This document shows, in pieces, positions 9,202 to 17,222 of a stretch of DNA of 64,000 nucleotides (the first letter of the stretch is position 1; each line of letters begins with the position of its first letter). Where the stretch lies: positions 24,551 to 88,550 of the forward strand of contig JAEESZ010000010.1 of assembly GCA_016286535.1 (NCBI GenBank). The letters are read 5' to 3'. Position numbers and translations under genes: made by a program. The notes below the pieces were generated by a model that saw only the letters and a list, made by a program, of their open reading frames with translations, made no database searches and was not told the DNA's origin. The DNA is from Treponema sp. (GTDB taxonomy: Bacteria; Spirochaetota; Spirochaetia; Treponematales; Treponemataceae).

Positions 9202-10041
9202 TTAATCAAAATCATAATAGAGGCCGGCTTTTGCAAGCCCTGCGAAGCCGTCTTTTATTACATCAAGTCCTGTAACTTTACTGCTATAGTGACACAAATA
9301 CATTTTTGATTTTAATTCCACTGGTAAAGTTTTTAATTCCTGGTAAGTAGCATGAACACCGGCAGAAAAACCAGAAACATCACAGTCATGAAAAATATAC
9401 TCTATATTAAAATTTTGTGTTATCCAATTAATTTGCTCAGGCCTGAACTGAGTATCTGCGGTAAAGAGAATCCTGTCATCAACAATCAGGCCGACTGAAT
9501 ATTGAGAATTTCTGAATGAGTCTTTTTTTGTAGTTACATGATGGGTTCTGAATAATTTAAGATTGATAGAACCTATGTTTATTTCGTGCATTGGAAAAGG
9601 TTTGTTACGGATTTTTACAGGCTTCATCTGATTAAAATAATCATCAAAAGACATTTTTCCATTTTCGCTGAACTGCATTCCGCCCCTCAGTGATTCATTC
9701 CACAGTTTCTTTTTAAATTCATCTGTTATTACAATATTTACCCGGGAATTTTTTGTGTAGTAAGATAAAAAGGCCATTTCTTCAAGGCCGCCAATGTGAT
9801 CAGCATGAGGATGGGTTACAAGAAGATTTTCTATATTTTTTATCTTTAAATTATATTTTTTATCTATAACATAAGGACATAAAGTTCCACAATCAATAAG
9901 AATATGATCATTTCCCTTTATAATAAGTAAATTTGTCTGGAAATAAGATTTAGAAAACGCAGAGCCTGTGCCTATAAAAAAAAACGATAAAGTACCATTA
10001 TTTACAAGTGATAAATTCTCTTCAATATTTCTTGTTTTCAT
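9202..10041 (-). CDS. MBL-fold metallohydrolase (RNase Z-like)
   Basis: 279 aa. The metallo-beta-lactamase signature HPHADHIGG occupies residues 77-85. Further metal ligands are suggested by RTHHVTT, FTADTQ, HDCDVS and the C-terminal YLCHYSS. The N-terminal FIGTGSAF segment is like that of RNase Z and related hydrolases, but the RNase Z exosite insertion is not obvious. Substrate is unknown. It lies between a HAD phosphatase and a composite regulator on the same strand. Confidence 0.82.
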   Translation of the reverse strand: MKTRNIEENLSLVNNGTLSFFFIGTGSAFSKSYFQTNLLIIKGNDHILIDCGTLCPYVIDKKYNLKIKNIENLLVTHPHADHIGGLEEMAFLSYYTKNSRVNIVITDEFKKKLWNESLRGGMQFSENGKMSFDDYFNQMKPVKIRNKPFPMHEINIGSINLKLFRTHHVTTKKDSFRNSQYSVGLIVDDRILFTADTQFRPEQINWITQNFNIEYIFHDCDVSGFSAGVHATYQELKTLPVELKSKMYLCHYSSKVTGLDVIKDGFAGLAKAGLYYDFD

Positions 10042-10078
10042 TTTTTAATTCTAACATAAAATTTAAAAAAATACATTA

Positions 10079-10723
10079 TTATAATAAAATTTCCGGAAGC
10101 TTATATACATCTTCAACGCCAGAAACTAAAAGGCCGCCCATTCCCATCTGCAGGGGAAGAGAAAGGTCCATATCATAACGGTCTCCAACAGAAAGACACT
10201 TTTCTGCTTTTGTCTGTAAAATTTCTACAGCCCTGCAAAATGGCTCTTCTGCCGGTTTAGATTTAAAACAGGTATCGAGTCCTACAATATCCTTAAAGAA
10301 TTCTGAAGCACCAATAGCTTCAAGGGTTTTTCTTGCCGGCAATACCGGATTATTGGTAACACAAATCAGCTTAAAGTCTTTTTGCAGCAGGCTTAAAGTT
10401 TCAACAAGCTCTTTGTCATAAGAAAGATAATCTGAAGGAGTAAGAAGTTTTTTTCGCCATTCTACACTTTCTTCTATTGGTACTCCAAAGCTTAAAAGGG
10501 TGTTGCCAAGACTTACCTTAGCTCCATTGTGGTCTAAAGCAAACTGCCTGCGGTAATCTGCAACCATTCTCCGGGCCTGGTCGGCAGAAATGCCCCTTAC
10601 TCTTGCAAATTCCCTTATCTGGCAATCAACCTGCTCTATGGCATATTTCTGGTTGCTGTATAAAGTGCAGTCTATATCAAATATAATAGCCTCTAAAGGC
10701 CGGGGAATTTTATAAATCTTCAT
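10079..10723 (-). CDS. HAD-superfamily hydrolase (phosphatase)
   Basis: 214 aa. Motif I is FDIDCTLY (nucleophile and acid/base aspartates), motif II VTNNP, motif III lysine in FKSKPAEEPF and motif IV GDRYDMDL. The helical cap inserted after motif I and the pyrimidine-5'-nucleotidase-like layout suggest a small phosphosugar or nucleotide phosphatase. It ends 2 nt after the FGGY-like kinase gene upstream in the same direction, so the pair is translationally close and may act in one salvage or detoxification step. Confidence 0.85.
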   Translation of the reverse strand: MKIYKIPRPLEAIIFDIDCTLYSNQKYAIEQVDCQIREFARVRGISADQARRMVADYRRQFALDHNGAKVSLGNTLLSFGVPIEESVEWRKKLLTPSDYLSYDKELVETLSLLQKDFKLICVTNNPVLPARKTLEAIGASEFFKDIVGLDTCFKSKPAEEPFCRAVEILQTKAEKCLSVGDRYDMDLSLPLQMGMGGLLVSGVEDVYKLPEILL

Positions 10724-10725
10724 GC

Positions 10726-11841
10726 TTAATCCTGTTCTGGTAAATACACCTTACTTTCTTTAATAATCTTTGCTGCAGCTTCTCTTATATTTGAATATCT
10801 GCCGAGTCCTGCAAGAGCCACACAGGCATCTCCTAAAAGTTCAGCATCGCTGCAGTTGGCAAGGGCTATCTTCATTTTAAGTTTATTTGCTTTTCTTTGC
10901 AGATATCCTTTATTTCTTGTCTGTCCGCCGGTCACCATCATCTTGTCCGGGAAAAGAATATTATTTTCTTTGCAAAAGGCCTTCAGTTCTTCAAGGCCTT
11001 CCTGTATTTTTTCAAGCCTTTCTTCCTCCTTTATTTTGCTGCTCTGAGGAATCAAATAAGAAATATTCCAGAGATTTTCCATAGGGGAAGGCAGGGTCCT
11101 GAGCTTATTATAAAAAAGCTGATTTTCTATACATAAATTCAAGCCTTCGCTGGAGCCGGAGCGGTCGCAGAGGCAGGAAGGCGATAAGGTATTTGTTCCA
11201 ATTAAAGCTGCAACAAAATCGGGGCCGCCGCAAAAAAGGGGCAAGCCCTGCTGCAGACCTAAAAAGTCAGCGGCGTCTTTTTTTAAGTTTCCACATGCGC
11301 TGGCAGGATATATAAATGGCGGTAATTTTTCTTTTAAAATGTCATTTGCCTGCAAAAGTTCATCTGTCCAATAAGCAGGAATAAAGGCTTTCTGGGGCAG
11401 AAGTGTGACGGCACTTCCTGTAAGTTCATAAACAAAATATTCAGGACCAGAAAAAAGAAAATCTGCCCTCTTGTATTCTTTTGGATATAAGTGCTTAAAG
11501 GCTACAAGTTTTGGTAAAAAAAGGGAATGAGCGCACAAAGAATAATCCAGTTTGTAATTTTCATTCCACCTTAGAGTAAGGCCGCCTGAACTTACAAGGG
11601 TTGGGCCGTTTCCGGAAACGCTGATGGCTACAAGGTGATTTTCTTTAAAGACAGAAGGATTGTTTTTTTCTGCCTGGGCTAAAATAGATTTTAAGGCATG
11701 CAGCCACTTTACGGCAACAAAGCGGCTGTTTTCGTTAAAAAAAACTTTCTTTAAAATGAAAACGACTTCACCCTCTTCAGAAATTAATCCTGCCTTGAGT
11801 GAAGTCGTTCCAATGTCTACAGAAAGTACACATTCAGTCAT
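10726..11841 (-). CDS. short FGGY-type carbohydrate kinase-like protein
   Basis: 371 aa. The N-terminal phosphate-binding motif SVDIGTTSLKAGLI is typical of FGGY/ASKHA kinases. The middle segment FCGGPDFVAALIGT and the adenosine-site motif MVTGGQTRNKGYLQRKANKL match the xylulokinase-like part of the family. Usual FGGY kinases are about 500 aa, so this protein is roughly 130 residues short. The missing part lies mainly in the second domain, where inserts vary between families. It sits between prs (5 nt upstream) and a HAD phosphatase (2 nt downstream). A pentose-salvage role is an inference from that context. Confidence 0.78.
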   Translation of the reverse strand: MTECVLSVDIGTTSLKAGLISEEGEVVFILKKVFFNENSRFVAVKWLHALKSILAQAEKNNPSVFKENHLVAISVSGNGPTLVSSGGLTLRWNENYKLDYSLCAHSLFLPKLVAFKHLYPKEYKRADFLFSGPEYFVYELTGSAVTLLPQKAFIPAYWTDELLQANDILKEKLPPFIYPASACGNLKKDAADFLGLQQGLPLFCGGPDFVAALIGTNTLSPSCLCDRSGSSEGLNLCIENQLFYNKLRTLPSPMENLWNISYLIPQSSKIKEEERLEKIQEGLEELKAFCKENNILFPDKMMVTGGQTRNKGYLQRKANKLKMKIALANCSDAELLGDACVALAGLGRYSNIREAAAKIIKESKVYLPEQD

Positions 11842-11846
11842 CAGAC

Positions 11847-13133
11847 CTAGTTTGTTCCTTCTGCGCTATCGTTATGATCTTCTTTTTTATTTTCCTGCCC
11901 CTGTTTTACAACCTTTTCAATGATATTGCGGTTATCAAGTAACTCGCTCAAAGACTGATTGTAATGGATGCGGGTAATAACGTTTGCAAAGAGACCACTT
12001 ACATCTGTACTAATAAACCATTCACGGTTAAGAAGCTCTTCATGATAAACTGCGTTTGTTCCAATAATTCTGTAGAACAAGCCCTTTTCGTATGCTTCGT
12101 CAAAATTCTTGATTGCATCGCCGGTAAAGAATGGGAGGGAAATTGCACAAATAACTTTTGTAGCACCTTCGCTCTTAAGGAATTCCATTGCTTTAAGAAG
12201 AGTTCCACCGGTTCCAAGCATATCGTCTGCAAGGAAGGCAACCTTTCCTTTTACATCGCCAAGAAGTTTTACAGATTTAATATTTGTTGAATGAGCATCC
12301 TGAGTTACAATTGAGTAATCACGCTCTTTGTAAATCATTGCGAGTGGCAGCTTTAAACCTGAAGCATAAAACTTATTACGATCTATGGCACCTGTATCTG
12401 GAGATACAATTACCATGTCTTCTGTTTTACCGGTAAGATCTACAATTTTACTGAGTTCACGAATAATCTGATAGCTTGCATGAAGGTTATCAAGATTACA
12501 GCGTGAGAAAGCATTAGGAATTTCGCGGGAATGTAAATCTAAGGTAACAATTCTTGAAACACCCTGCATTTCGTAAATGTGGCCTAAGAGACTTGCAGTA
12601 AGTCCTTCACGCCCCTTACGTTTATGCTGACGGGCATAAGGATAAGCTGGAACAACAAGAGTGATTTTTTCTGCACCAGCCATACGAACAGCATCGATTG
12701 TAACAAGGAGTGACATAACGTGATCGTTAACTGTCATTCTGATTTTGTTAGCACCGCCATTCAATGAAAGAATCTCATGATTCTCTACGTCCTGGAAAAT
12801 GAAGACATCTTTTCCACGAACAGTATCTAATAGTTCGGTCTTAACCTCACCGTTAGCAAAATAAGTAAAGCGGGCATTAACTTTGAATACCGGCGGCCTA
12901 TACTTACTTGTAGCACCTCTTATACAAAGATCACTAGTTTGCAGATCATTCTGCAAGTTGATGCTCTGTACAAGCTCTTCTTTAGTCAGCTCATAACGCT
13001 TTGATACAACATCGTTCTTCAAAGTGAAGCGGTGTTTGTACATGTGTTTAAGGTGCGTTATGACTTCATTGGCGAAAGCTTCGCCACCAGGACACGCAAC
13101 AATCGCAAGACTTGTTGGTTCTGTATAAGGCAT
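11847..13133 (-). CDS. prs: ribose-phosphate pyrophosphokinase (long spirochaete form)
   Basis: 428 aa, about 110 longer than the usual ~315-aa enzyme. Core motifs are present: FANGEVKTEL, FIFQDVEN, LVVPAYPYARQHKR with the catalytic histidine and arginine, TLDLHSREIPNAF, VSPDTGAIDR, and the PRPP loop VAFLADDMLGTGGTL. The extra length is an N-terminal section (about residues 20-85, ending at the SKYRPPVFKVNARF stretch) and a charged C-terminal tail rich in Glu, Lys and Asn. It makes PRPP from ribose-5-phosphate and ATP for nucleotide, histidine and tryptophan synthesis. It starts a minus-strand run with the FGGY-like kinase and HAD genes. Confidence 0.92.
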   Translation of the reverse strand: MPYTEPTSLAIVACPGGEAFANEVITHLKHMYKHRFTLKNDVVSKRYELTKEELVQSINLQNDLQTSDLCIRGATSKYRPPVFKVNARFTYFANGEVKTELLDTVRGKDVFIFQDVENHEILSLNGGANKIRMTVNDHVMSLLVTIDAVRMAGAEKITLVVPAYPYARQHKRKGREGLTASLLGHIYEMQGVSRIVTLDLHSREIPNAFSRCNLDNLHASYQIIRELSKIVDLTGKTEDMVIVSPDTGAIDRNKFYASGLKLPLAMIYKERDYSIVTQDAHSTNIKSVKLLGDVKGKVAFLADDMLGTGGTLLKAMEFLKSEGATKVICAISLPFFTGDAIKNFDEAYEKGLFYRIIGTNAVYHEELLNREWFISTDVSGLFANVITRIHYNQSLSELLDNRNIIEKVVKQGQENKKEDHNDSAEGTN

Positions 13134-13214
13134 AATAAGACCTCTTTAATAGTGGGATATGTAACTACAATGTAGCATAAATGAAAAAAAATTTGAAGAG
13201 AGGGGAAAAAAGCA

Positions 13215-13400
13215 GAAGCAAAAAAAATGCTTCCGCGGCACTGGAAAGAGAGCCCCAAAAAAGCGCGAGCTTAAAAAAATGCTTCCGCAGGAACCAGGTT
13301 TATGCCCGGCTAAGATACTGACGTATCGATGCCGGTCAAAACCTGAACCCTGCTCGCGCATTTTTTTTATGCCTTATGTGTTTCCCGCGGAAGCTTTTTT
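13215..13400. repeat. nested palindromic element / double terminator between ACT gene and prs
   Basis: Three inverted repeats are nested. The outer 10-bp arms are GCTTCCGCGG (13229-13238) and its complement (13385-13394). The middle 8-bp arms are GCGCGAGC (13263-13270) and its complement (13352-13359). The inner cruciform has arms CAGGTTT/AAACCTG (13295-13301/13339-13345), CCGGC/GCCGG (13306-13310/13331-13335) and GATAC/GTATC (13314-13318/13323-13327) around a TGAC loop. The 16-mer AAAAAAATGCTTCCGC occurs twice in direct orientation (13221, 13273). T-runs follow the arms on both strands, so it can terminate transcription. It follows the ACT gene stop on the minus strand. No known RNA family is recognised. 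Confidence 0.7.
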
Positions 13401-13416
13401 AGGCATTTTATTTTTT

Positions 13417-13848
13417 TTACAATTCTTCTATTTCACTCTGCGAAAGCATTTTTATATTATTGTCATCAAATACCTTTTCTGTCGCAGCAATATCAGTACA
13501 GCGGATAATCATAAAAGCTCTGTTTGATTTTTTTCCTGTAAAGCCGTACATGTACTCTACATTTCTTCCGTTGTCTGCAAGAATCTTTAAAATCTTATTC
13601 AGACTTCCAGATTCATCAGGAATTTCTGCAGCAATAACAGGAGTTGTTTTTACAATGTAGTGAGAACGTTCCAGGGCTGCCTGCACCTGATCAGGATTAT
13701 CAACAATAATTCTTGCAATACCAAAATCATTTGTATCTGCAATTGAAAGAGTTCTTATGCTTATTTTATGTTCAGCAAGAACATTTGTTAATTCAGACAG
13801 AGCATTCTTTCTGTTTTCGATAAAAATTGAAATCTGTTTAATTGTCAT
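13417..13848 (-). CDS. tandem ACT-domain protein (amino-acid sensor next to phenylacetate-CoA ligase)
   Basis: 143 aa made of two ACT domains, residues about 3-70 (ISIFIENRKNALSELTNVLAE) and 72-140 (IAAEIPDESGSLNKILKILAD). ACT domains bind amino acids and regulate metabolic enzymes. Stand-alone tandem ACT proteins are commonly encoded beside phenylacetate-CoA ligases in anaerobes. It lies 14 nt downstream of the ligase gene in the same operon. An aromatic amino acid ligand would fit the Phe-rich leader ORF at 15313-15375, which is inference. Confidence 0.85.
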   Translation of the reverse strand: MTIKQISIFIENRKNALSELTNVLAEHKISIRTLSIADTNDFGIARIIVDNPDQVQAALERSHYIVKTTPVIAAEIPDESGSLNKILKILADNGRNVEYMYGFTGKKSNRAFMIIRCTDIAATEKVFDDNNIKMLSQSEIEEL

Positions 13849-13862
13849 ACCACACTCCTTTT

Positions 13863-15173
13863 TTAATCATGCAATTTTCTTGTATCTATAACTCTTTTTG
13901 CCTTTCCTTCCGAGCGGGCAATTGATTTTGGAGCAACAAGAGTTACCTTTGCCTTAATCTGAAGAACACTTAAAAGAGCACTGGAAAGAAGTTTTTCCTG
14001 TTTGTTTACTTCAGAAACAACATCACTGAATTTATCTGCAGTCATTTCTACTTTAATTTCGAAAGTATCTGTATTGTTTTCGCGGCCAACAAGAATTTCA
14101 TAGTTTGGTGGATAACCGTTCTGTAAGAGAACTCCTTCAATCTGACTAGGGAATACATTTACACCTCGAATAATCAGCATATCATCTGTACGACCCATAG
14201 GTTTACTCATGCGGACAAAAGTTCTTCCGCAGGCACAAGGAGCACGGTTCAGAACACCAATATCTTTTGTACGGAATCTCATAAGAGGGAAGGCTTTCTT
14301 TGTAAGTGCAGTAAATACAAGTTCACCCTTTTCTCCGTCCGGAAGTCTTTTTCCTGTTTCTGGATCAATTGTTTCAATAATAAAGTGATCTTCATTTACA
14401 TGCATACCCTTCTGTTCTGCACATTCAAAAGCAACACCAGGTCCCATAACTTCTGTTAAGCCGTAAATATCATAAGCTTTAATGCCTAATGATTTTTCAA
14501 TATCGCGGCGCATTTCTTCTGTCCATGGTTCTGCACCAAAGATTCCGGCCTTAAGATGGATATCTGCAGGAGTCATTCCCATGTCGTGAAGGGTTTCTCC
14601 AAGATAAGCTGCATAAGAAGGAGTACAGAAAAGAACAGTTGATTTTAAGTCCTTCATAAAAGTTATCTGGCGCTGAGTGTTTCCGCTGGAAATAGGAATA
14701 ACCTGACAGCCAAGTTTTGTAGCTCCACCGTGAACACCGAAACCTCCGGTAAACAAACCATAGCCGTATGCGTTCTGCATAATATCATTCTCATCACAAC
14801 CAATTGCAACCAGCTGACGTGCAACACAGTCATCCCAGATATCAAGATCTTCTTTTGTATAACCTACTACAATCTGCTTTCCAGTAGTTCCGGAAGAAGC
14901 ATGAATTCTTACAACCTGACTCATTGGAACTGCAAAAAGACCATATGGATAAGTCTGTCGTAAATCATCCTTACAGGTAAAAGGAATTTTATCCAGGTCA
15001 TCAAGGCCTTTAATGTCATCCGGAGTAACTCCAGCTTCTTCGCAGCGCTTTCTATAATATTCAACATTTTCATAAACATGGCGGAAGTTTTCTACCAGTC
15101 TCTGGCCCTGAAGTTTTCTTAATTCCTCCAGAGGCATACATTCTTTTTCTTTCTGATAATATTTTAAGTTCAT
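13863..15173 (-). CDS. paaK: phenylacetate-CoA ligase
   Basis: 436 aa from the ATG at 15173, which follows a GAGG ribosome binding site. An in-frame ATG at 15200 lacks one. Family motifs are clear: KIPFTCKDDLRQTYPYGLFA, the AMP-binding loop HASSGTTGKQIVVGYT, YGLTEVMGPGVAFEC, FRTKDIGVL, and the C-terminal domain start MGRTDDMLIIRGVNVFPSQIE with a catalytic lysine near GKAKRV. It activates phenylacetate (or indoleacetate) with ATP and CoA. In anaerobes this can serve degradation of aromatic amino acids or, in the reverse direction, Phe synthesis from phenylacetate. The ACT gene follows in the operon, and a 200-nt leader with a Phe-rich ORF precedes it. Confidence 0.9.
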   Translation of the reverse strand: MNLKYYQKEKECMPLEELRKLQGQRLVENFRHVYENVEYYRKRCEEAGVTPDDIKGLDDLDKIPFTCKDDLRQTYPYGLFAVPMSQVVRIHASSGTTGKQIVVGYTKEDLDIWDDCVARQLVAIGCDENDIMQNAYGYGLFTGGFGVHGGATKLGCQVIPISSGNTQRQITFMKDLKSTVLFCTPSYAAYLGETLHDMGMTPADIHLKAGIFGAEPWTEEMRRDIEKSLGIKAYDIYGLTEVMGPGVAFECAEQKGMHVNEDHFIIETIDPETGKRLPDGEKGELVFTALTKKAFPLMRFRTKDIGVLNRAPCACGRTFVRMSKPMGRTDDMLIIRGVNVFPSQIEGVLLQNGYPPNYEILVGRENNTDTFEIKVEMTADKFSDVVSEVNKQEKLLSSALLSVLQIKAKVTLVAPKSIARSEGKAKRVIDTRKLHD

Positions 15174-15312
15174 TTTTTCCTCTTCAAAGGATATCGGCAA
15201 AATACCGACAGGCTTTTTTTATTTTGGATTTGGATTTTAATTTGATTTAAAGATTAGTTACCGTGCATGGCCACTGGTGCGCATTACACAAAAAGAAATG
15301 AGAAGTTCGCCC

Positions 15313-15375
15313 TTAGGCGAAAAAGAAATTAAAGGAAAAGAAGCGGCTCTTTAGTAGGCCTGTAATTCTTAACAT
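15313..15375 (-). CDS. putative Phe-rich leader peptide of the paaK-ACT operon
   Basis: A 20-codon ORF (ATG at 15375, TAA at 15313) ending in FFSFNFFFA, so six of eight consecutive codons near its end encode Phe. The composition recalls the enterobacterial pheL and pheM leader peptides. The stop codon lies in the loop of a 6-bp hairpin (TTCGCC/GGCGAA, 15306-15321). It lies in the long untranslated leader of phenylacetate-CoA ligase. Weak points: no Shine-Dalgarno before the ATG, a T-rich tract that raises the chance of Phe codons, and no strong terminator after it. The pyrimidine tract of the Phe codons can pair over 7 nt with the ligase ribosome binding site. Confidence 0.5.
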   Translation of the reverse strand: MLRITGLLKSRFFSFNFFFA

Positions 15376-15382
15376 ATATTTA

Positions 15383-15411
15383 ATATTAACACTCTGAATA
15401 AAAATTGTAAA
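15383..15411 (-). promoter_or_regulatory. promoter(s) for the paaK-ACT operon
   Basis: On the minus strand, TTTACA (15411-15406), a 17-nt spacer and TAATAT (15388-15383). This would start RNA near 15376, almost at the leader-ORF ATG. An overlapping alternative further upstream is TTGAGA, an 18-nt spacer, then TACAAT at 15409-15404. Either gives a leader of about 200 nt before phenylacetate-CoA ligase. Confidence 0.5.
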
Positions 15412-15528
15412 CAGTTTTTATGCCGGCTCTCAATCAGAAGGCTCCACTCTGGTGATTTTTCCCGATAGTTAAAGTGCGGGTCTGGTGTAGTATATAATTA
15501 ATATACAAATGTTTTTCGAGGTAAAAAT
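15412..15528. other. rest of divergent intergenic region between paaK and esterase
   Basis: Upstream of the paaK promoter, the stretch holds a direct repeat of TCTGGTG (near 15449 and 15481) and a CCCG/CGGG inverted pair around 15461-15480. A -10-like TATAAT at 15493-15498 serves the plus-strand esterase and lacks a convincing -35. Nothing else is recognised. Confidence 0.35.
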
Positions 15529-17136
15529 ATGGATAAGATGCCAGAGGTAAAAAGATTTGATAATGGAGACTCAATCTGGAAAAATACTTTTTCTAATTTT
15601 GAAGCTACAGTTTACACACCCGAAGCAAAAAAAGAGCTTTTATCGGATACCATCAATTACGGCTTTATTGCCCCCTACCTTCTGGTCTTTCCGGAAAGAC
15701 ATCTGACTTTTGAAGAAGCCAGGGACTTTTCAGATAAGATGGGTTTTAGCCGCCTTGCCGGAGATTTTGCTAGCAGTGTAGTTTTTATCAGCCCCCTTTG
15801 CAAAGAATGGACAGATGCTCCTTCAGATATTTTTTCAAACATCATTTCCAATTCAAAAATCGGACAGTATTATAAAGACGGCTGCATTAGATTCTGGAAC
15901 TTTTTTACCAGAAAAGACGAAGGCTATTACATAAGGGGAGCCATTTTCCGAACCTGTCTTTTTGCTTTTGGAAAAAGTGCAGACTACCTTGCCAAAAACT
16001 GCCTTAAACATTTTGAGGGAGACGGACTTTGGGGAAAATCAGATCTTGCCCCGGTAACCTGTTTTTTAAGCGGCCTTTCCACAAAGCCTGTAATCCAGAC
16101 AGATGATATTCCAGTTCTTTCCTACAACAATTCAAAAGAATGTGATGATACTTTCGAAGCAGCCTGTAAATATTTTGAAAAAAAATCTTTCCCTGAAGAA
16201 AAGTATGCAGAGGTAATTTACCGCGATTATTACAGCTTTGCAAAAAAGTTCCGCAGAATGACTGGACCACTTTCTCTTGATGAAGACCTTGAAAAAGACG
16301 GCCTTAAAATTGAATCTGGAATTGAGACTGTAAAAACTTCTGCAGACAATCAGGGAGATGACAGGGGAAGCATCGAACACAAAATAGGTTATGTAGCCTT
16401 TTACAACAAGGCCCTGAAAGGTCCCCTCCCACTTGTACTGGGCTTTCACGGAGGAGGAGATTCCTCTTTCTTTTTAAGCATTATGGCGGGATGGGCAAAA
16501 ATAGCCCACAGGCATAACTTTCTTTTTGTTGCCATAGAAAATCACATAAACTCTACCGCAAGCGAAATGCTTGAGTTTACCGAAAAATTAAAGAAAAAAT
16601 ACCAGATCGATTCTTCCCGCATTTATGCCACCGGCTTTTCGATGGGCGGAATCAAAACCTGGGATATAATTCAGGAAGTTCCACAGCTGATTGCGGCAGC
16701 AGCTCCTATGGATGCAACGGTAGATGTCGGACAGAACGTTTACTTTACCAAAAGCCCATGTTCTCCAAACAGAACAAAAGCAGTTCCTGTTTTTTATGCT
16801 GGCGGAGAAATCTCACCTCTGCCGGAATTACCTTACCAGGACCAGAGATGCATAAACCGCATGAAATATGCCCTTGAACTGAACGGAGCCCAGAAGGAAT
16901 ATAAGGTTTCTCTGGACAATAAAGATAATTGGGAAAACAAACTATGGGGTATAAGCGGAGATATCACAGAAAAAAAATTCGACGCTTCCAGAAATGCAAC
17001 CCTGACAATGGAAAAGTTCAAAAACAAAGAAGGCAAAATCCTGAATGTTTTTGCCAGCATAAGCGGACAGGGACACGACTGCCGGGAACACACCTGCGAA
17101 CAGGCCTGGCTCTTTATGAGCGGCTTTTCTAAATAA
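15529..17136 (+). CDS. alpha/beta-hydrolase (PHB-depolymerase/feruloyl-esterase-like), cytoplasmic form
   Basis: 535 aa without a signal peptide. The C-terminal half is an alpha/beta hydrolase: oxyanion-hole region LVLGFHGGGDS, nucleophile elbow TGFSMGGIKTW (Ser near residue 371), a candidate acidic residue near AAPMDATVDVG and a late histidine in SGQGHDCREH. This arrangement is like that of polyhydroxybutyrate depolymerase/feruloyl esterase-type enzymes. The N-terminal ~300 residues are unrecognised and may be substrate-specific. It stands alone between divergent paaK and the ComFB-domain gene. Substrate cannot be named; an ester on plant polysaccharide would fit the glycosidases elsewhere in the window. 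Confidence 0.75.
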   Translation: MDKMPEVKRFDNGDSIWKNTFSNFEATVYTPEAKKELLSDTINYGFIAPYLLVFPERHLTFEEARDFSDKMGFSRLAGDFASSVVFISPLCKEWTDAPSDIFSNIISNSKIGQYYKDGCIRFWNFFTRKDEGYYIRGAIFRTCLFAFGKSADYLAKNCLKHFEGDGLWGKSDLAPVTCFLSGLSTKPVIQTDDIPVLSYNNSKECDDTFEAACKYFEKKSFPEEKYAEVIYRDYYSFAKKFRRMTGPLSLDEDLEKDGLKIESGIETVKTSADNQGDDRGSIEHKIGYVAFYNKALKGPLPLVLGFHGGGDSSFFLSIMAGWAKIAHRHNFLFVAIENHINSTASEMLEFTEKLKKKYQIDSSRIYATGFSMGGIKTWDIIQEVPQLIAAAAPMDATVDVGQNVYFTKSPCSPNRTKAVPVFYAGGEISPLPELPYQDQRCINRMKYALELNGAQKEYKVSLDNKDNWENKLWGISGDITEKKFDASRNATLTMEKFKNKEGKILNVFASISGQGHDCREHTCEQAWLFMSGFSK

Positions 17137-17222
17137 GAGGTCTTTCCAAATAAAAATTATTTACTTTAATATTTTCACTTTCTCTCTTATAATAAAAGTA
17201 TCTAAAAAAGAGGTGAGAAAGT

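Noticed and set aside
13279..13527. Plus-strand open frame of 82 codons over the nested palindromes and the ACT gene end
   Set aside because: It lies in the palindromic element and runs antisense into the ACT gene; no ribosome binding site or protein-like pattern.
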